Shown here piece by piece: positions 49,339 through 60,879 of a DNA stretch of 64,000 nt. The stretch comes from Phanerodontia chrysosporium. Its lineage: Eukaryota; Basidiomycota; Agaricomycetes; Polyporales; Phanerochaetaceae. The position numbers and the translations under genes were made by a program. Position 1 is the first letter of the stretch. Every line of letters starts with the position of its first letter. The notes below the pieces were generated by a model. The model ran no database searches and was not told the DNA's origin. It saw only the letters and a list, made by a program, of their open reading frames with translations. The stretch lies in contig MJGA01000015.1 of assembly GCA_001910725.1 (NCBI GenBank), forward strand, positions 1 to 64,000, read 5' to 3'.

Positions 49339-52300
49339 TGGATCCCTGCGTCCTACAGGTTGATAACGCTGATCATGTACCCACGGCCGAGTCTACACTG
49401 GATGTAGATAGAGTAATTGACATTGATGTATTGAACGTCTCGCGTAATAAATCATTATCGTTCAAACTTCCTATTACTCTGTGGGTGTATGGTAAAAAAG
49501 CGCAGGCAGAAGCCCTGGTTGATTCAGGCGCCACGACGAGTTTCATCAATCACAACTTCGTCGAAAAGAACAATCTGGTAACTATTAAGTTGGCAAATCC
49601 GTATGAAGTAAAAAATGCGGATGGAACGATCAATAAAGCAGGACGAATCACTCACGCCCTGCGAGCCTACTTAGAAATTGGAACGCACAAACATACCCAG
49701 TACTTACTCGTGACGGATTTGCACGACAAGGACATGTATATAGGGTACAAGTTCCTACACCGGCATAACCCAGAAATCGACTGGGCAAAAGGCAATTGGG
49801 AGTTCACCAGATGTCCTGAATCATGCAAAGTCTCCAGCATGGCACAGAAAGTCCAAGCCCTCGACATCGAAATCGGCAATGACGAGGAGCTGGCAGAGCT
49901 CGAACCAGAGCAACCTTGGGAATCCTCACTGGACGATATTGGAGAAGAGGATATTCCCCACCACATCAACTGGGTTGATTTCAGTAACCCAGAGGAACGA
50001 ACGCAAGCCGAGGCTGTCGCTGACATCCTGGAAAAGGATGACGACGATACAGTCGACACCTCACAATGGAAATCACAGGTACCAAGTTGGGTCCACAAAT
50101 TCGAAAGCGTATTCAGTAAAACCAAGTCTGAACGCATGCCCACCCACAAACCATGGGATCATGCCATCGAATTTGAGGAAGGAGCAAAATTGCCCCCAAT
50201 CGGAAAGGTGTACCCACTAGACCAGAGACAACGCTCGTCTTTCGACGAGTGGATTCGTGAGGAACGCCGAAAAGGCTACATTGAAGAGTCGAAGTCACCC
50301 ATCGCTGCATCATTCTTTTTCGTAAAGAAGGCCGATGGTAGTTTGCGACCTTGCATGGATTACCGTCCCTTGAACGCAATTACAAAGAAAAACCGTTACC
50401 CTATCCCTCGCATCGCCGACTTAATCGACGCACTGTCTCAGGCGTCGATATTCACAAAAATCGACCTTCGATGGGGATATAACAATGTCCGCATCAAGGA
50501 AGGTGACGAGTGGAAAACGGCTTTTGTAACCAAGGATGGTTTATTCCAGGCCAAAGTTATGTACTTTGGATTCGCAAACGCACCGGCAACATTTCAGAAT
50601 ATGATGAACAACATTTTCGAAGACCTTATCCGTCAAGGAAAGGTTATGGTCTACCTCGACGATATCCTTATCTTCGGCAACGACCGCAAGGAACATCGAA
50701 AGATCGTACACGAAGTGTTGCAGCGACTGGAAGACAATGACCTCTTCGCAAAGGCAGAAAAGTGTCTATTCGAGAAGGACAAACTCGCCTATCTCGGCAT
50801 GATTATATCCAAGAATCATGTAGAAATGGACCCTGCTAAAGTCACAGGCGTAACAGAGTGGCCCGTACCGACCAAGGTCAAGCACGTTCAGGCATTCCTT
50901 GGATTCGCGAATTTCTATCGCAGGTTCATTAAAGACTTTGCGAAGATCACGAAGCCACTCACGGTACTCACCAAGAAGGATCAACCATGGGAATAGGGTC
51001 ACAACCAGCAGAAGGCATTTGACGACCTGAAAAAGGCGTTCACTTCTGCACCAATCCTACGAATTCCGGACGACGTTAATCCGTTCAGGCTCTCTACCGA
51101 CGCGAGTGACTTCGCGATCAGCTCGGTTCTGTCACAACTCGACCCAAACGATAAGCTTTACCATCCGGTAGCCTTCCACTCCAAGTCACTCAATGTTCAC
51201 GAAAGGAACTATGAGATATACGACAAGGAGATGTTGGCCATAATCCGCGGGTTAGAAGAGTATAGGCACTATCTAGAGGGACATCCGGAGAAATTCGAGA
51301 TATGGTCAGACCACCAAAACCTGACTTATTTCAAGCAGGCCCAGAAATTGTCTCGCCGTCAAGCTCGTTGGGCACTATACCTAACAAGATTCCATTTCAC
51401 ACTACACCACAAGCCGGGTAAAACAATGGAAGCTGAAGACCCTCTGTCCAGGAGACCAGATCATGAAGAGGGGGTAGAACTCGATAATCGCGACCATATT
51501 CTTCTGAAGCCAGAATTTTTCGCCAATCTGCTCGAAGTCTGCGCGATCGACGCCTCCCATGACGCTCCAGTAAACGACGATTTACTGCTCCAAGAGGTCA
51601 AGAAGGCTCTGTTATCCGACGAAGTCACCAAGAACTATCAATCGTTACTCAAACCAGGCCCACGCGAGTTCAAGAAACCGTTAGAGGAATGGAACTTTGA
51701 GAATGGATTGCTACTCTTCCGGGGACATATCTACATACCGAAGGATGAGAATGAGGACTTACGACGACGAATAGTCCAAATGCACCACGACCACCCATCA
51801 GCCGGACATCCAGGCAGATGGAAGACCTACGAACTTGTCTCCCGAAACTATTGGTGGCCGGGAATGTCTGTCTTCGTCAAGAAATACGTCACAGGCTGCG
51901 ACACGTGTCAGCGAATGAAGAATCGCACACAGCAGACCTACGGACAACTTATGCCCAACAAGGTACCTAACGGACCTTGGGAAGTTATTACCATCGACTG
52001 GATTACTCAGTTGATGCCGTCAAGAGGAAAGGATGCCATTCTAGTCGTTGTATGCCGACTCACCAAGAGAGCACGTTTCTTTGCGATAACGAACAAATTC
52101 TCTGCTAAAGACCTCGCAAAGATCCTGATGGATAGAATTTACCCTATCCACGGATTACCTTTGCAGATAATCTCAGACAGAGGAACTCAATTCGCGGCAG
52201 AACTCTTTCAAGAATGGTGTAAGCTACTCGGTATCGAGTCAGCGATGTCTACGGCATACCACCCTCAGACAGACGGTCAAACAGAACGAGTAAATCAAGT

Positions 52301-53489
52301 TCTAGAACAGTACCTACGCTGCTTCGCTGATAATGTCAATCACGAAGACTGGGTCGATTATCTGCCCACCGCAGAATTCGCCTACAACAATGCAGCACAC
52401 GAAAGTACAAAGGACACGCCGTTCTTTCTAGAATATGGTAGACACCCACGGGCAGGACCAACTCTCGACAAGCAAGCCAAAAGCAAAGACTTGAACGAGA
52501 TATTCAGACTTAGACAAGACGCCCAAGACAAGGCCAAAGCAGCCCTACAGCTAGCAGCGGACCGTATGAAGTGGTACTACGACCAGAACAAGCAAGAAGT
52601 GCCGTTTAAAGTCGGTGACAAAGTCCTGCTGAATTCAAAGGATTACCAAACCACTCAACGCACGCTGACACCGAGGTACCTAGGACCGTTCGAAATCATC
52701 GAGCAACTGTCCAAAGTAACCTTCAAGGTGAAACTGCCTCCACAATATAGGGCATATCACCCGGTGTTCCACGCTAGTAAATTAATCCCCTATTCTACAC
52801 CCTCCATCGTCAGCCAACGAGCCACACCACCTGAGCCAGAAGTTCATGACGGAGAGCTCGAGTACGAGGTCGAGAAAATTCTCAACCACAAGACTACCGG
52901 GCGTGTCAGAAAACGAAACTGGTACATGGTTCGTTGGAAGGGTTATGGGCCAGAAGAAGACAAATGGGAACCAGAAAGTAATCTGGAAGGTGCTAAAGAG
53001 AAGATCGCGGAATTTTGGCGCATTCGGAACGAAGAAGCACCTATGGAAACAGACGGTTTAGAACTCGACGAAGAGGAAACCCTTCAGATCGTTCTAGATG
53101 GTGGAAAAACACCATCTAAGAGCACCACCGAGGCAGCAGGCTGGGACCTGTATGCAGCAGAAGATGTAACAATTCCAGCAGGAGACCGCAAACTCATCAG
53201 CACTGGCATTCACATCCGAGTTCCAACTGGAACCTATGGACGAATTGCACCACGATCAGGACTTGCACTCAAAGGCATTCATGTCGGCGCAGGTGTTATC
53301 GACCGGGACTACACGGGTATCGTCAAAATACTACTCCTTAACACAAGCGACAGTGACTTCACAATCACAACTGGAGATAGGGCGGCTCAGTTGATCCTGG
53401 AGAAAATCGCCGATGCCGACATAGAAGTTGTCGAAACGCTACAGTCAACCGATCGTGGCTCAGGCGGGTTTGGATCCACTGGAAAATAA
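49338..53489 (+). pseudogene. Pol of Element C: protease-RT-RNase H-integrase-chromodomain-dUTPase, one nonsense codon
   Basis: A single -1 frame overlaps the gag end, so translation by -1 frameshift is expected; the first codon read (GTG) is not a start. Protease EALVDSGATTSFINHNFV. RT FTKIDLRWGYNNVRIKEG and MVYLDDILIFGN. A TAG at 50994-50996 replaces Trp in QPWE-W-GHNQQKAF; the frame then stays open to 53489. RNase H FRLSTDASDFAISSVL. Integrase zinc site MHHDHPSAGHPG...GCDTCQRMK; catalytic ITIDWITQL, IISDRGTQF and TDGQTERVNQ. GPF module RYLGPFEIIEQL. Chromodomain YEVEKILNHK...MVRWKGYGPEEDKWEPE. dUTPase motifs AAGWDLYAAED, APRSGLALKG, GAGVIDRDYTG, GDRAAQLILEK and RGSGGFGSTGK at the very end. 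All catalytic residues are visible. Confidence 0.95.
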
Positions 53490-53528
53490 AAGTCTTCTCT
53501 CGGGAGTTCGAATCTGAAGAGAGGGTAC

Positions 53529-54053
53529 TGTCACAGTTTTCTAATTCCCTACAGTTTTATTCTCGTAAGCGCCCAGTAGGCGCCAGGGGTTAGGGTTATG
53601 GACTAGGGTTAGGACAGGCACGTGTCAGAACGCGGTCACGTGTTGGTCACGTGCTGGGAATGGACTCAGAGTCATGTGAGGATCTTATCTTTATCTTATC
53701 TATGATGTAGACGCTCCGGTACAAGGGTATAGTAGGTAGCCGGACCCAGGGTCCGGGTAGTACATTCTAGAATAGCGTAGAAGGTTCCGGACACATCCGG
53801 TACTCGGCTTTAGACTTCGCCGAGCCCGGAGTGTCTTGGCAAGTATCGCACCATCATCACGCCATCGCGCATGTGATGGGCAGTATCAAGGGTCTCGGGT
53901 AGTACCAGGGGTCCTCCCCTTCATGTATATATACCGGGCTCTGCTGGGCTTAAGTCCCCAGCATCATCTACCTCGTCTACCACCACTTCACTCTCGCAGT
54001 CAAGTCTCACCCCACCAAAGCTACTAAGGTAAGTAGCAGGGCTTACTTTGACA
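53529..54053 (+). repeat. 3' LTR of Element C
   Basis: 525 bp, nearly identical to 45481-46005, preceded by the purine tract GAAGAGAGGGTAC and followed by TSD GGCTG. Confidence 0.97.
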
Positions 54054-54547
54054 GGCTGAAGCGCCGAGTGCCCATCAAAAGATGCGCCGTCGGCATATCC
54101 TTACAAGGTCTCGCGGCGGGACAAGTCTCGCTGCCTTCCCCATTCTCTTTTCCCGCTCTGAGTAATCAGTAGATTAGATTCTGCCTTTATCAATCCCCAG
54201 TGTTCACTTATCAATCTCGTAGATTAGATTCTGTCTTTTTCAGAACGAGTATTTTCCATTTAATTATTACCTACTTTAGATACACAGAAGTAAATCTATG
54301 TAGGCTATAAAACCCGTAGAGAATCTTCAAAAATACTATCTCGCTATTCTCCTCCATCCCTGAGTCTGCGCATCACAACAAGAGAAAAGCGAGAGAGAGT
54401 GTGAGGGAATGCCTACGGAAAAATGGAACGGGGAAAACACGAGCAGGAGGACAACAAGAAAAAAAAAAGGGGGGACAGCCTCAGTATGTCATCATAGGCC
54501 ATGCATGAGGGCGACGCAAATGCGACACGATGCGTGAAGGGAATAAA
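54054..54547. other. Spacer with a short direct repeat and an A/G homopolymer tract
   Basis: No gene seen. TAGATTAGATTCTG occurs twice (about 54170 and 54220) within a 50-bp direct repeat. CTATAAAACC near 54306 is TATA-like. A run of about ten A then six G (about 54459-54475) resembles a polypurine tract in plus orientation. The 3' LTR of Element G may lie here but could not be matched to its 5' end. Confidence 0.4.
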
Positions 54548-56230
54548 TCAATCCTCGGAGAGGTCCTCACTATCCTCGGCTGAAGCCTCAGACACAGAAT
54601 GAGCATCATTGCCATCAGTACTTGCAGCACCAGACAGTGGGTGAGTTGGCACATTGTCATCATTGTCACCGAGCGATGTGTCTTCGCGCATCACGCGTAT
54701 TCGCTCAGGTGTAATATTCTCAAAGCCCTCAGGGAGTGGGATCGACTTGCGAGCGAAGTAGGGTGCGATATAGAAAGCAACTACAGGTTAGTCTATCACT
54801 GCGCCATCAAGCTCGCAAAGGATGTATGCACCGCCACGATTGCAAGCGACAACGATAAGTGGCCCGAAGTATCGAGGGCGCATCTTACGATTGAGGGACT
54901 TCTCGATACGTGTGTTGCGAATTAGGACAAGGTCGCCGCGCTGGAAGTTGTAGTCGTGAATAACAGCAGCATGGTCACATTCGAAAATCCTCGCCACATG
55001 GAGTTGGGCAGCGTATACACGGTCGTGCAATCATGCGAGGTCTTTGCTTCACTTTTGTAGCGCTATGGCCCGCTGGGCAATAGAATCGACCGTGGTCGCA
55101 ATGGACTCGTATGGCGGGTGAAGATACATCACTTCAGCCAAGTCGAAAGGCATGACAGAATAGGTACCAGTGACAGCGAAGTAAGGCGAGCACCCCAGAT
55201 GTTTCCTCATTGTGATACGTTCAGACCAAAAGACCGAATGCGCGATCTGGTACCAGCGCGAGGAGTCACTGTCTGCAGCTTTATACAGTGCCTGCCGAAC
55301 GTCGTAGTGCACTTGCTCAATGACACTGTTTGTGCACGAATTGTACCCACTGATTCAAATGTAAACGATCTTACAGGTCTTCGCGAGGTACTCGATGGTC
55401 TTGACAAATGGAGTGCCATTGTCAGTAACGATCTCGAACAGTATACCCCAGCACGAGAGAAGCGATTCATAGATCCAGTCGCTGATGAGCTTCCCAGTTT
55501 TATCTGGTTTCGCGGTGAAGGCCAACCTATTCAATGAACGTTGTAAGCGAGCAGCGGGCTTGGACGATAAGCGACATGAAGCTGAGGGCGGAAGGTGCAT
55601 AGTGTCGGCATGAATTCAGGTGAAAAGTGAGGCAGGCATCGCGACCGTCGGTGGTATAAGATGATGCTGGTACTTTTGCGTTTGGCAAATGTGGCATGTC
55701 TTCACGTACCATTTGAGGTCAAACACGAGGTATGGCCACCAGAAGCACTCCGACAAAAGTGCAGTTGTGGCAAACACTCCCCGTCATGCATGTCGCGCAA
55801 GAGCCGAAGACGCCGCTTGGGGGCAATGACTAACTGATGGAGCCCCTGACAGACAGCAATGCCACAGCTTGCCATTCCTCACAAAGAACTGCAGCGCGTA
55901 CCGTAGGAACAAGTCAGCCTCGCGAGGCTCCATTCCGTCAGGTCACACCAACATCTCGAGGAACTGGTGAACAAACGCAAGCTTCGTGTTCTTAGCTCGG
56001 ACAGCTGGGGACTGAGGGATGTCTGAGTACACCAAGTTGGATGGATCGAGTGCAGTCGCGACATCATCAGGTAGCTCGGGCCAAACTTTGCAAGCCTCGG
56101 GACTGTCTTCGGAGGAGTGATCATCACTGGCTAGCGCAAAGACCGATGCGAGGGACAGCTTAGCAGGCGAGGCCAACTTCGTAGGCACGTTAATGGGACA
56201 AATCAGGTTGATGACGTGAATAAACGAACA
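54548..56230 (-). pseudogene. Element G integrase
   Basis: Minus pieces: FVHQFLEMLV, FLRYALQFFVRNGKLWHCCL, then the zinc region WYVKTCHICQTQK. The core is LFTxIHADTMHLPPSASCR (first Asp), IYESLLSCWGILFEIVTDNG (second Asp) and YNSCTNSVIEQVHYDVRQAL (Glu). The C-terminal barrel is DYNFQRGDLVLIRNTRIEKS and PRYFGPLIVVACNRGGAYIL. The tail is acidic and Ser-rich and ends at 54548 (AEDSEDLSED). Stops and frame changes occur about every 200-300 bp. Confidence 0.82.
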
Positions 56231-56455
56231 GTTTGGATCGCCGAAATTGTCATTGTTGTCGTCGGGTCATTTGGGATTGCCTGACTGCGCAGGTTGCCGC
56301 GACGGGCCGTCAGCACTGTGCTTTACGCCGAAAATGTGTACAAGCTTGAAGTGGGAATTCAGAATATTTGTGACCCACTGATTGATTGCTGCCGAGGATG
56401 CGATGTTAGGGTTGCGTAGCATGCCCTTGATGTGATGTGCATTAACTTCTAGTAT

Positions 56456-57590
56456 TCAACTGCGCACGCCAATCAGCCAGGGCTTGAGTTCTTTGAGCGT
56501 GCGATAGACACCGTAAATTTCCAGCTTCGGCTGTAAGAAGTGCAACTCGCGATCGTTCAGCATGATGGAGCTGAACCTTGCGAAGTACTGAATCCGTGGG
56601 ACCTCGGGATCACACTGCGACATTAAGTAGCCGACTGTGAGGTAGGAAGTATCGGCGCCAACTACGATGGCTGCCGAGGACTTGTAGTCGATCGGCCTAA
56701 GTGCATTGCAGTTGCACGTGGCCTTCTTTAAGTCATTCATCGCCGCTTGTTGTTTGGGACCCTATTCAAAAGGTGCACCTTTCTGGGTAAGCTTCATCAG
56801 GTGATGCACGCTCTTCATGAAGTTGCAAATCCAGATGTGAAGAACACCAACAGTGTCGAGGAATGCCCTTAGCTCAGAAAGCGTCTTGCAAGGGCCTCAG
56901 TCATGGATGACTTGTACACGATCAACCTCGAGTAGCCGTCTGTCGTAGGTACAACGATAGCTGAGCACGACCATTTCGGCTACGATTAGGATCGACTTCT
57001 TACCCGAGTATGTACCGCCGGCATACTTCATCCGTTGACAGACGCGATTGAGCACCTTGGAATACCTGCGGACAAACCAGAGAATGCCTGGGTTCTCGGG
57101 TATATACTCGTAGTTGCCTTTGGGTGTCTCGTACCATGTCGCAGAACCTTGAACAGGGATGTCATCGATATGAAGGATGGTATATTTGGGTATCTCATCT
57201 TGCAAAATAAACGTGATATCATCGTAAAATATTGGAACTGAATTTGTCCAATCCATGGGTAGCGTCATGAGCTGAAGTAAGCCGAAGGGCGATTGAAACG
57301 TGGTGAGGTCTCGCAATGTCTCGGCAAGGGGGCGGTTATCGTAACTGACGTAGAGGTCAAGAATCCCTTCGCACGCCCTTCCAGCGAAGGTCTCGGTAAG
57401 GTAATCGGAAACAGGATGAACGCCCGAGTGCTGAATGGTTACTGCATTGAGTGGTTCCAGCGAATGAACGATGCGAAGGGCCTTCGTGAATTTCTTTGCA
57501 ACAGGGAACCATTTCGATCGGTACGTAGCGTTTGACAGTTCATAAACACCAGCCGCGATCTTCTTCTTGATGACCTTGCAGACTTCATTG
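56456..57590 (-). pseudogene. Element G reverse transcriptase and RNase H
   Basis: The reading begins IYNEVCKVIKKKIAAGVYEL and EPLNAVTIQHSGVHPVSDYL, then FQSPFGLLQLMTLPMDWTNS. The catalytic box is ILHIDDIPVQG (the clade's Y-I-D-D-V-P-V; Tyr is His). One stop before GPCKTLSELRAFLDTVGVLH and another before GPKQQAAMNDLKKA lead to RNase H-like VVGADTSYLTVGYLMSQCD (catalytic Asp visible) and the end at 56456. The G-P-K-Q-Q motif is lost to TGA where Trp is expected. Confidence 0.82.
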
Positions 57591-57616
57591 TAGATGCTCG
57601 GTGGTATCAGGATATT

Positions 57617-58333
57617 TCACCCCACCCAGGGTGTAGGCGGCACTACCAGAATCTTGAGCGGTGGAAAGAACTCCTCCTTGAAGTGTTCTCGCTCGGAGTT
57701 GTCCCAGGCAAAGGCGTCTTGGTGGAGGGTCATGAAATTGTGCAAGAGCTTACGCTCCTCAGGCAGGAGAAAATCGCCGCTGTGTAACACGTCGGTATTG
57801 CACATGCGCTCGGCCAAATATCTCCCTGTCAGTGCGAAGTCAGGGATCTTTGCGTGGTCGATCTTCGACAAGTCTGCGAGTGTGTCAGGCATTGGATGGT
57901 GCACTATACGATACTGAGAGGGCAACTGCGTTTTGACCAGGTGTGTCTTGAGATGCACGGGTTTGTATTTCTTCTTGGCCGCGAAGGTCGCGCGAAGCGA
58001 GCTGGGATTATCACCGATAGTTGCTAGGGCAGCATCGGACAACTTGGACAGGTCATCATAAAGTGGAAGCATAGCTAGATATTGAGAGGCGTCTACGGCT
58101 GGGTCTTTGTCTACAGGAGTATTAATGATAGAAAGAAAACTTGCAACGGCAGCTCGTTCTTCTTCACGGTTGTCTTCTTTGGCTGATTTGTCTTGTGTAT
58201 CGCTGACATTTTTGGGACCTCCTTGAGGTGCACTCGAATCCTCGACCACCAAAAACCCTGCTTTGGCATTCAGAATCAGGGCTTGCCTCGCAGAAAAGTT
58301 GGCACCATTACAACGACACTGCTGTTTGTGCAA
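57617..58333 (-). pseudogene. Element G spacer between protease and RT
   Basis: An open frame of 238 codons carries KKKYKPVHLKTHLVKTQLPS, ALTGRYLAERMCNTDVLHSG and FLLPEERKLLHNFMTLHQDA, then FAWDNSEREHFKEEFFPPL. These are the diagnostic conserved blocks upstream of RT in this gypsy clade (K-Y-K-P-V; F-L-x-P-E-E; A-F-A-W-x-D-x-E-R). It has stayed open despite decay elsewhere. Confidence 0.85.
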
Positions 58334-58641
58334 TGCATCTCAAGGGTTTGGTCCTTGTTACAGTAGCTGCGAATGACTGACTCAGTGAGTACGTCTAGGG
58401 GTTGACCAAGGAGGATGTCATACGCCGCCTCGCAAATAACGTGGACTTGTAGATAAAGGGTGAGATCGCCGATGTGGAACGGCATGTCGCGAGCGAGACC
58501 GAGCGAGTGGTCGAGGTTCCCGTTCGCGCTCTGCATGTGCAGGAGAATTGACGGGTTGTATGCAAGGTCGAGGGTATGACAGACAACCTCCAATATTGAA
58601 ACCACTTGGCAACCGCCATCGATAATGCACTCTACCTCCTC
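58276..58641 (-). pseudogene. Element G protease
   Basis: Minus reading ECIIDGGCQVVSILEVVCHT. The clade's active site is normally D-P/S-G-S/C-Q-I-V; here D-G-G-C-Q keeps the Asp. It is followed by SILLHMQSANGNLDHSLGLA, FHIGDLTLYLQVHVICEAAY and DILLGQPLDVLTES, the usual hydrophobic end with G-Q/R-P. The frame continues into the spacer. The Asp variant may or may not be active. Confidence 0.75.
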
Positions 58642-59566
58642 TCAGTTCGCTACGACTGCGTGGATCGCTCGCAAGGTATGCAATTTGCGAGTGACCGTTA
58701 GGGGCCTCGAAGTCTTGCCTGGTCCAAGGCGCCGTAGATACACCTTGTAGGGATCGGGAACTCGGATGACACTACGTGGTAGACCTTGTTGTGATTCCTG
58801 CCAAAGTAGCTCGCACATCGAGGGCAATGCAGGTGACCCATCTCCCTTGTTGACCGAATCGAGGAACATCGCTGCCTCAGTGGCTTTCTCAGTAGCGACT
58901 TGCTTTGGGGTGATCTGAGCGCGAAGGCGGTCGCGCAGTGGCTGTGAGATTGCTAGCAGGTCTTCTGGCGTGATCTGTACGGTCAGCGACTTCAGGACTT
59001 GTGAGAGCACTTTATTGACAGTGGCAGAATTCTCAATTGGGGCGACTGTACGGTATGCAAGCTCTTTCAGCGTCGCCTTTCTTCAGAGGTGGAGGCGGTG
59101 CGCCAACGTTTCGCTCTGCCGGTGGTGCATAGGTCATGTCCCGAACCTGCACGAATAGATGTTCAGAGACTTGTACTACAGCTGTTGGCAGTGTTGATTC
59201 AGCACGTCGGGGCTGCTCTACTCGGGCTGACTCGGATGTCCTTTTGTCGGTCACAGGTTCAGCACGATTGGTCGTGATAGGTCCAGCATGATTGCAAGGG
59301 CTACGGCGAATATCTCCGGGGGCGAGTCGTCCATTGCAAATCGCGAAGATCTCGTGCTCCAACTTCACGATACGCTCCTGGTCATCAGTCGAGAGCGTAT
59401 AAGCCAAGGCATGAATAGGCCCGGACAGCGCGCTGGACGAGTCAACAATTGAGTATAACATTAATCCCGTAGGTTGAGACGTAGCCACCGGTTGCGAGTA
59501 CGAGAGCGAACCAACTGCGACGTTGTTTGGGTTCTGGCAATGCCACTCCAGGATACAGTCGCGCAT
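58642..59566 (-). pseudogene. Element G linker between gag zinc knuckle and protease
   Basis: The first ORF (59566-59033) contains IHALAYTLSTDDQERIVKLE and a Pro-rich end, MTYAPPAERNVGAPPPPLKK, typical of the clade (Y-x-P-P-x-x-R-x). The second (59010-58642) has SLTVQITPEDLLAISQPLRD, homologous to Element 0 at 749-1009, and RDRLRAQITPKQV. One frame break near 59030 separates them. Confidence 0.8.
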
Positions 59567-59569
59567 ACA

Positions 59570-60187
59570 TCACCCCTCTAGCAACCGAGGTGGAAACACA
59601 CCACTCGGTAAAACAATGCGGTTCTCGGTGTTACGTTTGATGAGTCCTTTGTGGACGTCTTCTTCTGCTACCCGATAGGCACTTATGCAATGCCCCATCT
59701 GCGCACAGTAGTGGCAGTCAAGGCCTGTGGACACTTTCGAGCGCTGTACCAAAGACCAAGGGGCCGAGCCCGAGGGTGCCGCTGAGGTACTGCGTTTCTG
59801 TGCTCGCGTGAAGACTCGGGTGAGCAGATCCACAAGTCCTTCTTCAGTCTTGACTGTAGTGTCTACGTGTGAGGATATTGGCGCTGAAGAGATCAAGGGG
59901 GTTGCTGCAGTGCCGTACAAAAGGTGGTTGACCACCTCGTTATACTGCTCCATCGAGTACCCGTCCTCTGGATGAATGTCCGGAAATTTGATCAGCATGC
60001 GAGTGTCGACTTGGGCTTTGAAGTCCCCCTCAAAAACTCGGGCAAGAATGCGGTCGCGTTCGTACACCAAAAGCTTCTGCTGCTTGATCAGCCACTGTGT
60101 GGCGGTACAGAACTTGCGGTAGAAATCCGACCAGTCACTGATAGTTTTGAAGCCGAGGGGCCTTCGATCATTGACGAGTTTTTTCAA
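59570..60187 (-). pseudogene. Element G gag C-terminal half with zinc knuckle
   Basis: DWSDFYRKFCTATQWLIKQQ and RDRILARVFEGDFKAQVDTR are the capsid blocks; SMEQYNEVVNHLLYG follows. The knuckle is CHYCAQMGHCISAY, with the last Cys replaced by Tyr, then VHKGLIKRNTENRIVLPSGV, the clade's post-knuckle motif. Cys-to-Tyr (TGC/TGT to TAC/TAT) is a G-to-A change. Zinc binding is probably lost. Confidence 0.82.
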
Positions 60188-60879
60188 GTTGCAAACGCGT
60201 GAACTTGCACAAGTCGTTGGCCCCAGGGTACAGCTTTAGAACTTCTGCCTTCTACGTCTGCTGAGTAAGTTCCAGTCACATACTGATCGAGTTCCTGCCA
60301 AGCGTCGGCTTCGTGGAATAAAACATAGCAGAAAGCGCTCTTCTTCTTTGTTTCGTTGTTGATAATGTTGGCATGGCGAAGGCATTCCTCGAGGTCGTTG
60401 AAGAACTGAAACAAAGATTGAGGCTCTCTCGGGTCGAACTCGGATGCCGCTTGTGCACCCTTGAAAGGCATTTGGAACCCGTGTTGTACTATGGCTGGAC
60501 CAAAATGTACTGGGCATAACGGTGGTAGATTGGAAGGATTTGGTGGTAGGTTCGGCAAGTTTGCGGGGAGATGTGGGTGGTTGTTATGAGGGATATCAGG
60601 AGCTGCCAGTTCGGCAGGCGCGTTATATTGTGGTGGATTCTGTGGGTTCACTGGTAGTTGCTGGTCACCACATCTAAGGTTCTCGGTGGGCTCGCGTTTG
60701 TGCAGATGTGCTAGAATTTCGGTCTCGGACTCAGCGTCACTATCTCCAGAGCCGTTGGGAACATAAAACGCAGTATTGGGGTGGATATCTTTGAGGAAGC
60801 TAGGGTCAAAACGGTTGCTGCCAAGCTTAGTGAGAGCACGTCGCCAAGGCTCGGCTGGGTACAGTAAAGTGCGACTCAT
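60188..60879 (-). pseudogene. Element G gag N-terminal half
   Basis: Minus ATG near 60879, MSRTLLYPAEPWRRALTKLG. A Pro/Asn-rich middle (PANLPNLPPNPSNLPPLCPV) precedes the capsid start MPFKGAQAASEFDPREPQSL and FQFFNDLEECLRHANIINNE. The frame ends VHAFAT at 60184 and continues one frame over at 60187. The start codon is plausible but not proven. Confidence 0.75.

Larger units (their letters stand above)
45481..54053 (+). mobile_element. Element C: nearly intact chromodomain gypsy element with ORF0 and pol-dUTPase fusion
   Basis: Two 525-bp LTRs (45481-46005 and 53529-54053) differ at only about three positions. TSD GGCTG is at 45476-45480 and 54054-54058. Interior: self-priming site, 850-bp leader, ORF0, gag, then pol in the -1 frame with protease, RT, RNase H, integrase, chromodomain and dUTPase. 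The only inactivating change seen is one TAG in pol (50994-50996). It is the youngest full element in the window. Confidence 0.96.

Noticed and set aside
54446..54476. Polypurine tract of Element G
   Set aside because: The A-then-G run is purine-rich on the plus strand, the wrong strand for the minus-oriented Element G.
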